From contig NZ_JAJUXK010000003.1 of assembly GCF_021390335.1 (NCBI RefSeq), forward strand, positions 310,001 to 374,000: a stretch of DNA of 64,000 bases, read 5' to 3'. Positions 1 to 8,542 of the stretch are shown here, piece by piece. The DNA is from Dyadobacter sp. CY343. GTDB lineage: Bacteria; Bacteroidota; Bacteroidia; Cytophagales; Spirosomataceae. Below the pieces are notes generated by a model that searched no databases, was not told where the DNA came from, and worked only from the letters and a program-made list of their open reading frames with translations. The stretch's first letter is position 1. The number at the start of each line of letters is the position of its first letter. A program made the translations under genes and the position numbers.

Positions 1-450
1 ATCGTACTCTCCGTGATCCCGCTGGGGATAGTGGGAGGTCTGGCGATGTTGTTTCTCACCGGCGAGACGCTTTCATTCACTGCTACCATTGGTTTCATCG
101 CGTTGGTGGGTATTGAAGTGAAAAATTCCCTGCTGGTCGTAGACTTCACCAATCAACTGCGCGAGCAGGGAAAAGGGATCGAAGAAGCGATCATTGAGGC
201 CGGTGAAATCCGTTTTGTACCGATTTTGCTGACTTCGCTCACGGCAATAGGGGGTCTGCTGCCACTCGTGATTGAGTACAGTGCGTTATATTCCCCGCTG
301 GCGCTCGTGCTGATCGGCGGATTGATCAGTTCCACTTTGTTATCCCGGCTGGTTACGCCGGTGATGTACAAATTGCTGCCGCCGGAAATCGAAAGTAAAG
401 TGCCAGTGAAAGAACCAGTTGAGGAATTGCAATGGTCGGTTATAAGCTAG
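1..450 (+). CDS. RND efflux transporter permease, C-terminal part (partial)
   Basis: This is the 3' end of an inner-membrane RND pump that exports drugs, metals or other compounds using the proton gradient. The reading frame is open from base 1, so the gene begins outside the window. About 149 residues remain. They show the final membrane helices of the permease: a helix with SVIPLGIVGG, the conserved GIEVKNSLLVVDF segment, an amphipathic stretch and the RFVPILLTSLTAIGG helix typical of AcrB/CusA-like proteins, then a short hydrophilic tail. The substrate cannot be told from this piece. Adaptor and outer-membrane partner genes would be expected upstream, outside the window. Confidence 0.93.
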   Translation: MVLSVIPLGIVGGLAMLFLTGETLSFTATIGFIALVGIEVKNSLLVVDFTNQLREQGKGIEEAIIEAGEIRFVPILLTSLTAIGGLLPLVIEYSALYSPLALVLIGGLISSTLLSRLVTPVMYKLLPPEIESKVPVKEPVEELQWSVIS

Positions 451-784
451 CGGTTCCGCTGCCCGGCGCATTTCGTTTGGCTATCTTCTCAACCATTCTG
501 CTGATGCGGATTTGAATGAGGCAGGAAGTTTCAACGAACGGTACAGGTTTGCTGACGAGCTTTCGGCTCATCGGATCGTAACACCAGCGGGCGGCGGTAG
601 CGTGGATCGCCTGCTCACGGTTCACCGGGCGCTCGGAACATTTGACAGATCTCGACAGCATGAATGCGCCGAATACCAAAAGCGTGGTGGAAGCGAACAG
701 GATCGGTCGCCCGTAATGGGGCGCGTTGAGGCGTCGCCTGCGTGCGGACGCAGACCTGGTGGAGGTAGAGATTTTCAGGAACAT
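440..784 (-). CDS. possible small membrane protein, unrecognised
   Basis: An open frame of 114 codons runs antisense to the space after the RND gene and overlaps its last 11 bases. The product would have an Arg-rich N-terminus (SARRRRLNAP), one hydrophobic stretch near residues 29-44 (LFASTTLLVFGAF) and a basic C-terminal half with three scattered cysteines. Third codon positions are G/C rich like neighbouring genes, and the overlapping plus-strand frame (512-790) has no membrane segment and looks like a shadow. I do not recognise the family. It could equally be a chance frame in a GC-rich non-coding region. Confidence 0.35.
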   Translation of the reverse strand: MFLKISTSTRSASARRRRLNAPHYGRPILFASTTLLVFGAFMLSRSVKCSERPVNREQAIHATAARWCYDPMSRKLVSKPVPFVETSCLIQIRISRMVEKIAKRNAPGSGTASL

Positions 785-915
785 GGCTAAGTTTTAACAG
801 GGTATTGAATTGTTTTTCAAAATGCGCTGAAAACCGCCTTCGTCGAAGCAGAACTATTTAAGCTGAGGGTTATATTATTTGAAATGCATATTGGGCTGAT
901 CAGCTTCCGGGCAGG
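451..915. other. gap between RND gene and response regulator
   Basis: These 465 bases lie between convergent genes. Apart from the doubtful small frame at 440-784, I see no RNA gene and no strong hairpin with a T-run. The right part (about 790-915) is AT-rich and would hold the end of the response-regulator transcript. Confidence 0.5.
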
Positions 916-1686
916 TCAGCCCATTTTAGTCAAAAATGCTTTGATATTATCCCGGTACCCCCGCGTCCATTTTATTTTGTCGCCAGTGGTAAGATGAATG
1001 ATATACTCTCCGTTGAAGTACGTTTCCAGCTCTGATATGTAGTTCATATTTACGATATTGGAGCGCCCCACGCGGATCATCACTTCGGGATCGAGGCGGC
1101 CTTCGAGACTGCTCAGACTTTCGTAGATCGTGTAGGTTTTAGCTGTGGTAAATAAGGAAATGTAGTTGCCGTCGGCTGAAAAATGGCTGATATCCTGGGT
1201 CTTGACCAGGTACATTTTACCCGCTTCCTTGACCAAAATCCTTTGCAGATAGTTGCCTGTCTTGTCCCGCTGATCCCGGAGCAGGTTACTGACGAGCTCC
1301 TCCATCCGCGGCTGCGCTTTCTGGCCGAGCCGCTCTTTCGCCCGCCCAAGCGACTGGTGAAAACGCACTTCGTCAAAAGGTTTAAGCAGGTAATCGATCG
1401 CATTCACTTCAAATGCCCGGAGCGCATATTGATCGTAAGCAGTAGTGAAAACGACGAAAGGCTGGTGGTGCGGCCATATTTCCTTCAATACCCCGAATCC
1501 GTCCAGTTCCGGCATTTGAATATCTATAAAAACGAGGTCTGGCCGGTGCTGCAATATTTTCACAACCGCTTCCGAACCATTCGAAGCCTCGCCGATCACT
1601 TCTATCGTGAGGTCATCCTGCAAAAAAGTACGGATCACATCCCGGGCGAGGATCTCGTCATCAATAATCAGACAGGTATGTTTCAT
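916..1686 (-). CDS. LytTR-family response regulator
   Basis: Cytoplasmic transcription regulator of a two-component system. The receiver domain (residues about 3-120) has the acidic pocket IIDDE near the start, the phospho-acceptor Asp55 in LVFIDIQMPELDG, and the conserved Lys in YLLKPF. The C-terminal LytTR DNA-binding domain (about 150-255) contains ILVKEAGKMYLV and RVGRSNIVN. I start the gene at the ATG at 1686, giving 256 residues, the usual family length; the longer frame would need a TTG at 1722. The start overlaps the end of the kinase gene by 26 bases, so the two are very likely translated together. Targets are unknown. Confidence 0.93.
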   Translation of the reverse strand: MKHTCLIIDDEILARDVIRTFLQDDLTIEVIGEASNGSEAVVKILQHRPDLVFIDIQMPELDGFGVLKEIWPHHQPFVVFTTAYDQYALRAFEVNAIDYLLKPFDEVRFHQSLGRAKERLGQKAQPRMEELVSNLLRDQRDKTGNYLQRILVKEAGKMYLVKTQDISHFSADGNYISLFTTAKTYTIYESLSSLEGRLDPEVMIRVGRSNIVNMNYISELETYFNGEYIIHLTTGDKIKWTRGYRDNIKAFLTKMG

Positions 1687-2863
1687 TTGGTTTCTTGATT
1701 GTGGTTTTGGGTTCACCTTCAAATGAAAGTGTCACTAGCGTGCCGCCTTCCGGTGGCCGCTCGAATGTGATCCCTGCTTCTTCGCCGTAAGCCTGCTGGA
1801 GTCTGGAAGTTGTGTTTTTTAGTCCGAGTCCCATTCCTTCGGTGGAAATTTTTGTGCCGATACCATTGTCGTAAACCCTGATAATCAGTCCTTTTGCACC
1901 AACTGAGCTCGTAATTCGGATCAATGCATTGGTAGTCAGGTCGGAAATGCCGTGGGTAATCGAGTTCTCGACGAGCGGCTGCAAGATAAGCTGCGGAACC
2001 GGATACAATTCTGAGGCCGGGTCGATTTCGTATTCCACTTTCAGCCGGTCCTGAAACCGGATCTGCTGAATACCCAGGTATTGCCGGGTGAGTTTCAATT
2101 CTTCCTGCAGAGGTATAAAGTCGGCTTTTTGGTTGATCAGCACCGCGCGGAGCAGGTCGCTCAGGGTAGTGACCATCACGATCGCTTTCCGGTTATCATT
2201 TTTAACCATCAAACTTACCACTGCATGTAAGGTATTGAACAAAAAATGAGGATTGAGCTGCATTTTGAGCGATTGCAGCTGGGCTGTGGCGAGCTGGCTG
2301 CGGAGCTGCTCGTTGTTAAGTTCCGTTTCGAAATGTTGCTGTTTCAGCGCCTGGTATCGATAAATGTAGGAAACTGTGTTGAAACCCACAACCAGCAGCA
2401 GGTACTGCGCGAAGCTTCCCGTGAATCCGAAATAGAAGGAAAACAGATAGCTTTCCATCGGAATTGACTGACCAACCAGACTGAACATGAGTGGGTTGGT
2501 AATATAGTAATGCACCAGGTTCACAAATACATTTAAAAATGCGACGATGAGCAGGTGAATGAGCGTCGCTTTGAGCAGCGAGCCAGGCGTACCTTTGAAT
2601 GCGAGCGGAAATTTGAGGGAAGCCCAGAGTACGAGCGGCGAAGTAGACCACCAGAAAAGCCCGTCGAGCAGCCAGATAAACGTTTCGTGCGGCCTGAATT
2701 CGTAACCTACCCGCATGGGCCACAGCATTGTCAGCTGCCACAGAGTGATCAGGGCAAACAGACCCCAGTAATAGAAGGAGTATTGCCAGAAATCTTTTTC
2801 AGACAGGGGTAATTGCGACTGATCGAGCAGTCGCCGCAAGAAATTTTTGTCTTTTCGGGACAC
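1661..2863 (-). CDS. LytS/YehU-type sensor histidine kinase
   Basis: Membrane sensor kinase of the pair with the downstream LytTR regulator. The N-terminal half (about residues 25-165) has several hydrophobic helices and no clear extracellular domain. A coiled-coil linker (about 170-200) leads to the His_kinase domain with phospho-acceptor His206 in QLNPHFLFNTLH. The ATPase part has the N-box LQPLVENSITHG, the glycine box DNGIG and GMGLGLKNT. The 400-residue length is usual. The start codon is GTG; no in-frame ATG lies upstream close by. A TAnnTTTG promoter element sits 26 bases before it. The signal sensed is unknown. Confidence 0.93.
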   Translation of the reverse strand: MSRKDKNFLRRLLDQSQLPLSEKDFWQYSFYYWGLFALITLWQLTMLWPMRVGYEFRPHETFIWLLDGLFWWSTSPLVLWASLKFPLAFKGTPGSLLKATLIHLLIVAFLNVFVNLVHYYITNPLMFSLVGQSIPMESYLFSFYFGFTGSFAQYLLLVVGFNTVSYIYRYQALKQQHFETELNNEQLRSQLATAQLQSLKMQLNPHFLFNTLHAVVSLMVKNDNRKAIVMVTTLSDLLRAVLINQKADFIPLQEELKLTRQYLGIQQIRFQDRLKVEYEIDPASELYPVPQLILQPLVENSITHGISDLTTNALIRITSSVGAKGLIIRVYDNGIGTKISTEGMGLGLKNTTSRLQQAYGEEAGITFERPPEGGTLVTLSFEGEPKTTIKKPNETYLSDY

Positions 2864-2888
2864 TTTTATGAATAGAGGATGCGTGAGA

Positions 2889-2896
2889 CAAATTTA
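2889..2896 (-). promoter_or_regulatory. -7 element for the kinase/regulator operon
   Basis: Read on the minus strand this is TAAATTTG, an exact match to the Bacteroidota -7 consensus TAnnTTTG. It lies 25 bases before the GTG start of the kinase, the same spacing as the element in front of gapA at 50214. A clear -33 TTTG is not obvious upstream. Confidence 0.5.
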
Positions 2897-3031
2897 TATT
2901 CAGGGAAAGCATAGATAACAGGCATTTTACGTAAAGCGTGGGCATTGTTATTTAAAATGATTTCCCGGTTGCTAATTCTTACGGATATTTGCCGGATAGA
3001 ACACAAGAATTGACTTTGGACCAACTACACA

Positions 3032-3667
3032 ATGAGTATAGGAAACTTTTCAGAAACGCTGTTTGAAAAAGCGCCTATTGTCGGGATTATCCGCAATGTG
3101 GCGCTGGAAGATGTGAAGCAGATCCTGCCGATCTTCCGGGAAGCCGGGCTCACGACCGTTGAGATCACGATGAATACGCCCGATGCTGCCGAAATGATCA
3201 GCTGGGCGATTGCAAATGAAAGCGAGGGACTGAATATCGGTGCCGGCACGGTTTGTACAAAAGATGATCTGGAAGCTGCACTGGAAGCGGGAGCTCAGTT
3301 TATTGTGACCCCGGTGATCAACAAAAAAGTGATTAAATCCTGCGTAAAAAAGGGCATTCCGATATTTCCCGGCGCATTTACACCAACTGAAATTTACAAC
3401 GCCTGGACACTCGGCGCGACGATGGTCAAGATATACCCCGCCACTTCCCTCGGCCCCGAGTACATTAAAGACCTGAAAGCCCCGATGAACCAGCTCAAAT
3501 TGCTGCCAACCGGTGGAGTAGGGCTCGAAAATATGACCGCTTTCTTAAACGCCGGCGCAAACGGCCTGGGAATCGGCGGGCAGCTTTTTGACAAAAAATT
3601 AATTGAAGCCAAAGATTGGGCCGGACTAAAAGCTCATTTTCAGCAGTTTGTGGAGAAGTTGGGGTGA
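3032..3667 (+). CDS. eda: KDPG/KHG aldolase
   Basis: Cytoplasmic class I aldolase (2-dehydro-3-deoxyphosphogluconate / 4-hydroxy-2-oxoglutarate aldolase) that splits KDPG into pyruvate and glyceraldehyde-3-phosphate in sugar-acid breakdown. It is 211 residues, the family norm. Glu44 in TTVEITMNTP, the GAGTV phosphate-loop region and Schiff-base Lys133 in MVKIYPAT match the family, as does the LLPTGGV phosphate-binding motif. It stands alone between a leftward kinase operon and a leftward methyltransferase, so the sugar acid it serves cannot be read from context; gluconate, galacturonate and glucuronate routes are all possible. Confidence 0.93.
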   Translation: MSIGNFSETLFEKAPIVGIIRNVALEDVKQILPIFREAGLTTVEITMNTPDAAEMISWAIANESEGLNIGAGTVCTKDDLEAALEAGAQFIVTPVINKKVIKSCVKKGIPIFPGAFTPTEIYNAWTLGATMVKIYPATSLGPEYIKDLKAPMNQLKLLPTGGVGLENMTAFLNAGANGLGIGGQLFDKKLIEAKDWAGLKAHFQQFVEKLG

Positions 3668-3699
3668 TGAAAAATGGTTCAAGATGAGCCCTCGCTCAT

Positions 3700-4470
3700 T
3701 CAAACAAATCCCCCGTCATTCTCTTCAAAACTGTGTTTTGATTTTGGTTTGAATCTGTTTTTTAGTGAGTCCCAGAAGGTTTCCTGCTTCTTTTCCATTT
3801 GCACGTAAGGAGTGATCGTCATATTGCCGACTTGTTTATGAAACGGCTTTTTCCGCTTTTCCTTGTCGAAAACAACAACGCTGTCGTAAAACGAGATACA
3901 GCTGATATTTCGGGTTATATCGTTGTAAGTTAACTGGTTAGCTTCGTGAAGATGACTTTCGTACAGCGGGTCGATGAGGCTTTTGGAATACTCTATAAAA
4001 GTACCCGGCTTGCGCAATCCGCCGTAAAACTCTGTCCAGTATGAAGTATGGGTATCTTCAACCAGATACACGCCGCCCTCCTTCACTTTTCCAAAAAGCG
4101 TTTCGAATGAGATCAGCTGCTGGTCCATCAGGTGGCCGCCGTCGTCGATGATAATATCCAGGTCGGGAATCTGCGCTGCAACACTTTCAAGAAAAGCTTT
4201 ATCACTTTGAGACCCGATGAAAATGGTCGTATTCTCTTCTTCTAATTTTTTGCAGTCCTGGTTGATATCAATCGCGTAAATGTGCGCGCCGTCGCCAAAA
4301 TATTTCTTCCAAAGCTGCATGGAACCTCCGTGCGAAATGCCTATTTCCAGGATATTGACTTTTTGTCCGCGGTATTTGGCAAAGTGCTTTTCATAAACAT
4401 CAAAATAATGGTCCCACTTATGGACGAGATTTCCTTTGTGGCTGTAAAACAATTCTCTTAACGTCATCAT
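3700..4470 (-). CDS. class I SAM-dependent methyltransferase
   Basis: Predicted small-molecule methyltransferase with a Rossmann fold. The SAM-binding motif ILEIGISHGGSM is followed by the acidic strand end IYAIDIN, then LDIIIDDGGHLMDQQ and GGVYLVEDTHTSYW. This D-DGGH/EDTH pattern is that of the macrocin-type O-methyltransferases that modify sugar residues of macrolides and similar glycosides, which also use a metal. The product is 256 residues with no signal peptide. It sits alone, so the acceptor is unknown; a cell-surface sugar is a reasonable guess. The start may be either of two adjacent ATG codons (4470 or 4467). Confidence 0.8.
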   Translation of the reverse strand: MMTLRELFYSHKGNLVHKWDHYFDVYEKHFAKYRGQKVNILEIGISHGGSMQLWKKYFGDGAHIYAIDINQDCKKLEEENTTIFIGSQSDKAFLESVAAQIPDLDIIIDDGGHLMDQQLISFETLFGKVKEGGVYLVEDTHTSYWTEFYGGLRKPGTFIEYSKSLIDPLYESHLHEANQLTYNDITRNISCISFYDSVVVFDKEKRKKPFHKQVGNMTITPYVQMEKKQETFWDSLKNRFKPKSKHSFEENDGGFV

Positions 4471-4509
4471 TTTTTATGTTGGGTAAGGTAAAAACAGTAA
4501 TATAGTTTT

Positions 4510-4517
4510 CAAACTTA
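4510..4517 (-). promoter_or_regulatory. possible -7 element for the methyltransferase
   Basis: The minus strand reads TAAGTTTG, matching TAnnTTTG, 39 bases before the methyltransferase start. No convincing -33 box accompanies it. Confidence 0.35.
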
Positions 4518-4548
4518 CTTTATCGATTGGATTAAACAGCATTTGAAT

Positions 4549-5076
4549 ATGGCTGACAGGGAATTTTACGGCGACCGGACTGTGAATCGGCTTGAAAAAG
4601 TAACTACGATCGTGTCGCGCATACTGTATATCGGTGGAACTGCTTTTGCCTTTTTGCTCTCCTTCGCAAGAATTGCGCACTGGCAGCAAATAAATGATCT
4701 CAACGACGAAAAGAAAACGGGAATACCGACATTTCAGTTTTTTCTTTTGATGATAACTCCATTGGTACTTTCTTATCTGATCAGGAAAATTCCAGCTTTC
4801 GTTGGTAGAATGCGTAAAGCAAAGTTATATCCCCGGGAAACATTTATCCGGAAAGGTCACGGAACCATCCGGGGTACGAAAACTAAAAAAGGCAATTACG
4901 AAACCCAGAGGCACTTTCTTCACATTGTTCATGCTCTGGATCCTGTTGGGGTGTGGGTGGAGGTTGACCAGGATATTTATCTGCGGGCGCGTAGCAACAA
5001 TACCCTGCCTATTCGCTATCACCCAGAAAAAACCGGCATGTTATACGTTAATGTAGAAAAAGTAGGCACAGTTTAA
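4549..5076 (+). CDS. small membrane protein of unknown function
   Basis: I do not recognise this 175-residue protein. It has two hydrophobic helices (about residues 20-40, IVSRILYIGGTAFAFLLSF, and 65-82, FFLLMITPLVLSYLI) and then a soluble domain with DPVGVWVEVDQDIYLRARSNN and a beta-rich end. That arrangement resembles small inner-membrane proteins with a DUF3592-like soluble domain, but the match is loose. The start is the ATG at 4549; the open frame extends two codons further to a TTG. It is divergent from the methyltransferase and convergent with the next gene, and ends at a strong bidirectional terminator. Confidence 0.7.
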   Translation: MADREFYGDRTVNRLEKVTTIVSRILYIGGTAFAFLLSFARIAHWQQINDLNDEKKTGIPTFQFFLLMITPLVLSYLIRKIPAFVGRMRKAKLYPRETFIRKGHGTIRGTKTKKGNYETQRHFLHIVHALDPVGVWVEVDQDIYLRARSNNTLPIRYHPEKTGMLYVNVEKVGTV

Positions 5077-5088
5077 TAGGTTTAGTAG

Positions 5089-5124
5089 AAACAATACTTT
5101 TAATATATTATAAAAGTATTGTTT
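5089..5124. terminator. bidirectional terminator
   Basis: A perfect 14-bp inverted repeat (AAACAATACTTTTA and its complement, 8-base loop) with A and T runs on either side lies between the stop codons of two convergent genes, so it can end transcripts from both. Confidence 0.85.
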
Positions 5125-6537
5125 TTATTTACCATTCTTTTCAAACCACGCCACGATTTGCGGATAAAGGTCTGCCAGTACCTGCCCCTTTTTGCGAGTT
5201 TTATAAAGCGGGACCAGAAACTGGTCAAATGCGGCAAACTTCCGGAAACCGCGCATTTCTACCATCATTTTTTCAATATCACTAATCAATCTCTGTTGTT
5301 CGCTTTTCGGCGCATAATCTGCGTAGCGCAGGCAAACGAGCGCCCAGTTCATGTATTCATTGAAGGATTCTGACGGGCTTTCATAATATTTAGCGGGCTT
5401 GTCAGGATCATTCCAAACGCTCAGGTCGGTAAATGCTTTTTGAATTCGCGTCACGTACTCAGGTTTTTCGCTTTCGGGATTGATGAATGCGTGGTTTAGT
5501 TCGGTGAACAGAATGCTTCCGGCGGCGACTAATTGTGCTTCATTTGAGAGTATATGTGGCACTTTCCTGTTCCTGAATGGAAAGTTGACGTGGGCCTGCG
5601 CTTCTTTGAAGCCGTCGTAATTAAACCAGGTAGCAGACTGATTGCCAGCCACCAGCGGCGAAAAAATGATTTTGAAAGATTCGTATCGGGTCGATGGAAA
5701 ATTGGTATTCAGCCACTTCTGCATTTCGGGCACGCCGATCGAGTCGCGATACGTGACGATCAGTTCATTGTAATAGGGCTGATGTTTAGCGAAAAATTCA
5801 GGGAAGTTACTTTTGACCAGAAAATCCTGTAAACCAGCGACCTGGTGTTGCAGGTTATTAGAATTCGAAAATCCTATCCGATCGTAAATCGGGCTTTTTA
5901 CCACTTTTTTACCTTCAAGCCCGAAAGAATACGCGTCCATTTTGAGGGCGGAATATGCATCCGATTCAACCAGGTCAGCATTGATACTTTTCACAACCGG
6001 CTCGTCGCTGAACTTGTCAAACCACTGCATGACGTCGGTATAGTATGGGGTGTTCTTCATGATCAGCCCATTATCTTTCCGGCCTTCGGCGGTGAGGGCG
6101 AACACGATATTGATCAGCTCGTAAAAAGCAGGGATCTCGACCGAAGTCTTGCCGGAATGTGACTTTTTATATTCCTCAGAATAATGTGCGCGAGGTACTA
6201 TGGGAATACCTTTGATCGCGGTGCGGGCGCTGTCTTTTCCATTTACCAGGATCACAAATTCCTGAAAGCTGTTCGGTTTTACCTGGAATTGGATCGAATC
6301 CTGGTCGGTAATAAAGGTGACAGGAATGTTTGCGCCGGGCACATATACGTCCAAAATATCCGGTTTCACGCTCGCGTCAATGCCCCAGGAACCTTCCTGT
6401 ATATGCGTTCCGATCCGGATCTTCGCTTTTGGGGTAGCAGCTTTAATCACAGGCAACTGCTGGCCGAGTGCAGGGAGAAGTGTGAATAGCAGTAGTGTAG
6501 CCGTCGCAAATTGTTTGAGTGGTAATTGTACGAGCAT
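5125..6537 (-). CDS. secreted DUF4932-like protein
   Basis: Probable exported protein of 470 residues with a signal peptide (cleavage likely after the LPALGQ region, residues about 20-26). A segment near residue 335, ILFTELNHAFINPES, has the Glu plus Asn-His arrangement seen in DUF4932 proteins of Bacteroidota, which look like relatives of zinc metallopeptidases; a second conserved area is PSESFNEYMNWAL. No other domain is apparent. The function is unknown and peptidase activity is only an inference from the motif. It is monocistronic, with a bidirectional terminator at its end and a divergent gene 96 bases upstream. Confidence 0.65.
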   Translation of the reverse strand: MLVQLPLKQFATATLLLFTLLPALGQQLPVIKAATPKAKIRIGTHIQEGSWGIDASVKPDILDVYVPGANIPVTFITDQDSIQFQVKPNSFQEFVILVNGKDSARTAIKGIPIVPRAHYSEEYKKSHSGKTSVEIPAFYELINIVFALTAEGRKDNGLIMKNTPYYTDVMQWFDKFSDEPVVKSINADLVESDAYSALKMDAYSFGLEGKKVVKSPIYDRIGFSNSNNLQHQVAGLQDFLVKSNFPEFFAKHQPYYNELIVTYRDSIGVPEMQKWLNTNFPSTRYESFKIIFSPLVAGNQSATWFNYDGFKEAQAHVNFPFRNRKVPHILSNEAQLVAAGSILFTELNHAFINPESEKPEYVTRIQKAFTDLSVWNDPDKPAKYYESPSESFNEYMNWALVCLRYADYAPKSEQQRLISDIEKMMVEMRGFRKFAAFDQFLVPLYKTRKKGQVLADLYPQIVAWFEKNGK

Positions 6538-6633
6538 AAGTCACCGGGATTTAAGTATTGGTCTGTAAAATGCAGATTTCGTTATTTTCTATCCTTGTTC
6601 GGTAAAATAACTTTCGTAACTGCTTTTTTACTA

Positions 6634-7965
6634 ATGAGAAAGCTAGCTGCATTTACCTGCCTATACCTATTTTTTACGACCATGACTTTTGCCCAGAATA
6701 ACGGGCTGATTTCCGGCGCGGATATGGAATTTCTGAAAAAAATGACCCGGGATGTGCTCGACAGTTCGCGCATTCGCCCCGGGCAAAGCCTGCCGGCGCC
6801 TTATGGGAAAAACAATACGGGCGGAACGCTCATTCGTCCCGGCGGCCGGAGCACTTATCCTTCGTTCTGGATCCGCGATTATGCAATGTCACTGGAAACA
6901 GGAATGGTCACCGCAGCCGAACAAAAGCACATGCTGATACTCACCGCAGCCACTCAATGCGACCAAACGTGGATTACGAAAGGCGGAAGTATGGTGCCGT
7001 TTGGCGCGATTGCAGACCATATTCGCGTCGATGATAATAAGCCGATCTACTTTCCCGGCACCTACGATTACATCGGGCAGGGAACGGAAGAGTTCGGAAT
7101 GACGCCGCCGTATTGTGACCAGTTTTACTTTATAGAAATGGGTTATCACTATTTCAAAACGACATCTGATACGCAGTTTTTGCAACAAAAAATCAATGGA
7201 AGCACAATAATGGAAAGACTGGAAATCGCATTTCGCGTTCCCCCAGCAGATCTGGCGGATCAGCTCGTTTTTACAAATGAAAATTTTCGGGGCGTGGATT
7301 TCGGATTTCGCGACGCGATCAGGATTACCGGGAAGCTGGTATATCCTTCGCTATTGAAATATCGCGCGGCAAAGCAGCTCGCAGCGCTTTTTGAGAAAAC
7401 GGGTAACAAAGAAAAAGCGGGATCCTATTTGAAGATTGCAGAAACGATCAAGCGAGCTATTCCTGCAACATTTCTGGATAAAAATGGAATGCTGCTGGCT
7501 TCGACAGGCAAAAGTGCCCAGCCTGATGTGTGGGCTACTGCATTGGCTTCCTATTGGGGTATTCTGGATAAAAAGCAGGTCGAGATCGCGAGTTCTTTTC
7601 TTGCCGCCGCATTTAAAAAAGGAACATTATCCTACAAAGGAAGTGTGCGGCACGTATTGACCGACCAGGATTTTAATGAAAAAACGGCCTGGGAAAGTGC
7701 GATCGTTCCAAAAAACACGTATCAGAATGGATCGTATTGGGGCACTCCCGTGGGCTGGGTGGCATTGCTGATTGCTCAAACCGAACCGGAGTCTGCCAGG
7801 AAGTTGCTTGCCGAGTACATTGCGGAGCTGCGCGAAAATGATTACAGAAAAGGGCCGAACTTCAATTCTCCGGTTGAATGCTTTACTGCGGAAGGTATTC
7901 GGGGGCCGGTGTACCTGACTACCGTGAGCTGCCCGTTGATCGCATTGACCGGCGACCAGCAGTAG
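6634..7965 (+). CDS. secreted six-hairpin glycosidase-like protein
   Basis: Exported enzyme with an (alpha/alpha)6 barrel, probably acting on oligosaccharides in the periplasm or outside. I start it at the ATG at 6634 because this gives a clean signal peptide (MRKLAAFTCLYLFFTTMTFAQ); the frame is open further upstream but overlaps the divergent gene. The mature protein is about 420 residues. YPSFWIRDYAMSLE resembles the WxRD substrate-binding motif of six-hairpin glycosidases, and QNGSYWGTPVGW, HWAT-like and WES segments recur in that clan. The CAZy family and the substrate cannot be fixed by eye. Followed by a separate NTF2-like gene. Confidence 0.72.
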   Translation: MRKLAAFTCLYLFFTTMTFAQNNGLISGADMEFLKKMTRDVLDSSRIRPGQSLPAPYGKNNTGGTLIRPGGRSTYPSFWIRDYAMSLETGMVTAAEQKHMLILTAATQCDQTWITKGGSMVPFGAIADHIRVDDNKPIYFPGTYDYIGQGTEEFGMTPPYCDQFYFIEMGYHYFKTTSDTQFLQQKINGSTIMERLEIAFRVPPADLADQLVFTNENFRGVDFGFRDAIRITGKLVYPSLLKYRAAKQLAALFEKTGNKEKAGSYLKIAETIKRAIPATFLDKNGMLLASTGKSAQPDVWATALASYWGILDKKQVEIASSFLAAAFKKGTLSYKGSVRHVLTDQDFNEKTAWESAIVPKNTYQNGSYWGTPVGWVALLIAQTEPESARKLLAEYIAELRENDYRKGPNFNSPVECFTAEGIRGPVYLTTVSCPLIALTGDQQ

Positions 7966-8074
7966 GTTACATGCCAGCTCAGGTTGTAGCGAAATACGAT
8001 TTGTTGGCTTTCCGGCAAGTATAGTTGAGCCGACTGGTATTTTTAACAGCAAGATTTGATATAAAACTAAAAAT

Positions 8075-8542
8075 ATGACTTACCTGAAACTAAGATCCAA
8101 GTTGTTCGGCGGAATGGCCGTTTTGTTGTTAACCCTAATTTTTTCACAAAAAAGCATGGCCCAAAGTAATGAAAAAGCGGAAGTTGCCAAAGCGGTCGAG
8201 GCGCTGAAAGCATTGCTGGTAGAACCAAACCAAAAGGGTCTGGAAGAAATTTCTTCAAAGGATCTGAGCTACGGACATTCGAATGGTCTGGTGGAAGATC
8301 AGAAGACTTTTGTGGAATCGCTGATCAGCAAAAAGTACGATTTCGTCACCATGGACCTGACTGAGCAAACGATCACAATTACCGGCAATGCGGCGATTGT
8401 GCGGCACATTCTTACTGCTAAAACGAACGACGCGGGAAAAGGTCCGGGAACGGCAAACATTAAAGTTTTGCAGGTTTGGCAAAAACAGTCGAATGGAAAG
8501 TGGTTGATGATCGCGCGCCAGGCTGTGAAGATTTTGTCCTAG
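8075..8542 (+). CDS. secreted NTF2-like (DUF4440-type) protein
   Basis: A 155-residue protein with a signal peptide (cut near KSMAQ, residue about 30) and an NTF2-like cone fold: the opening helix, LSYGHSNGLVEDQKTFVESL, the strand NAAIVRHILTAKT and the closing LQVWQKQSNGKWLMIARQAVK are the standard DUF4440 pattern. Such proteins bind small molecules or are weak enzymes; the ligand is unknown. Its stop codon overlaps that of the convergent outer-membrane gene by a few bases, and its likely terminator lies inside that gene (8580-8614). Confidence 0.8.
   Translation: MTYLKLRSKLFGGMAVLLLTLIFSQKSMAQSNEKAEVAKAVEALKALLVEPNQKGLEEISSKDLSYGHSNGLVEDQKTFVESLISKKYDFVTMDLTEQTITITGNAAIVRHILTAKTNDAGKGPGTANIKVLQVWQKQSNGKWLMIARQAVKILS

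Noticed and set aside
512..790. 92-codon plus-strand frame after the RND gene
   Set aside because: Gly/Arg-rich shadow of the more plausible minus-strand frame; no domain or membrane segment.
5125..6537. Calling this gene a zinc peptidase
   Set aside because: A Glu/Asn-His motif is visible but a full HExxH site is not, so only family resemblance is reported.
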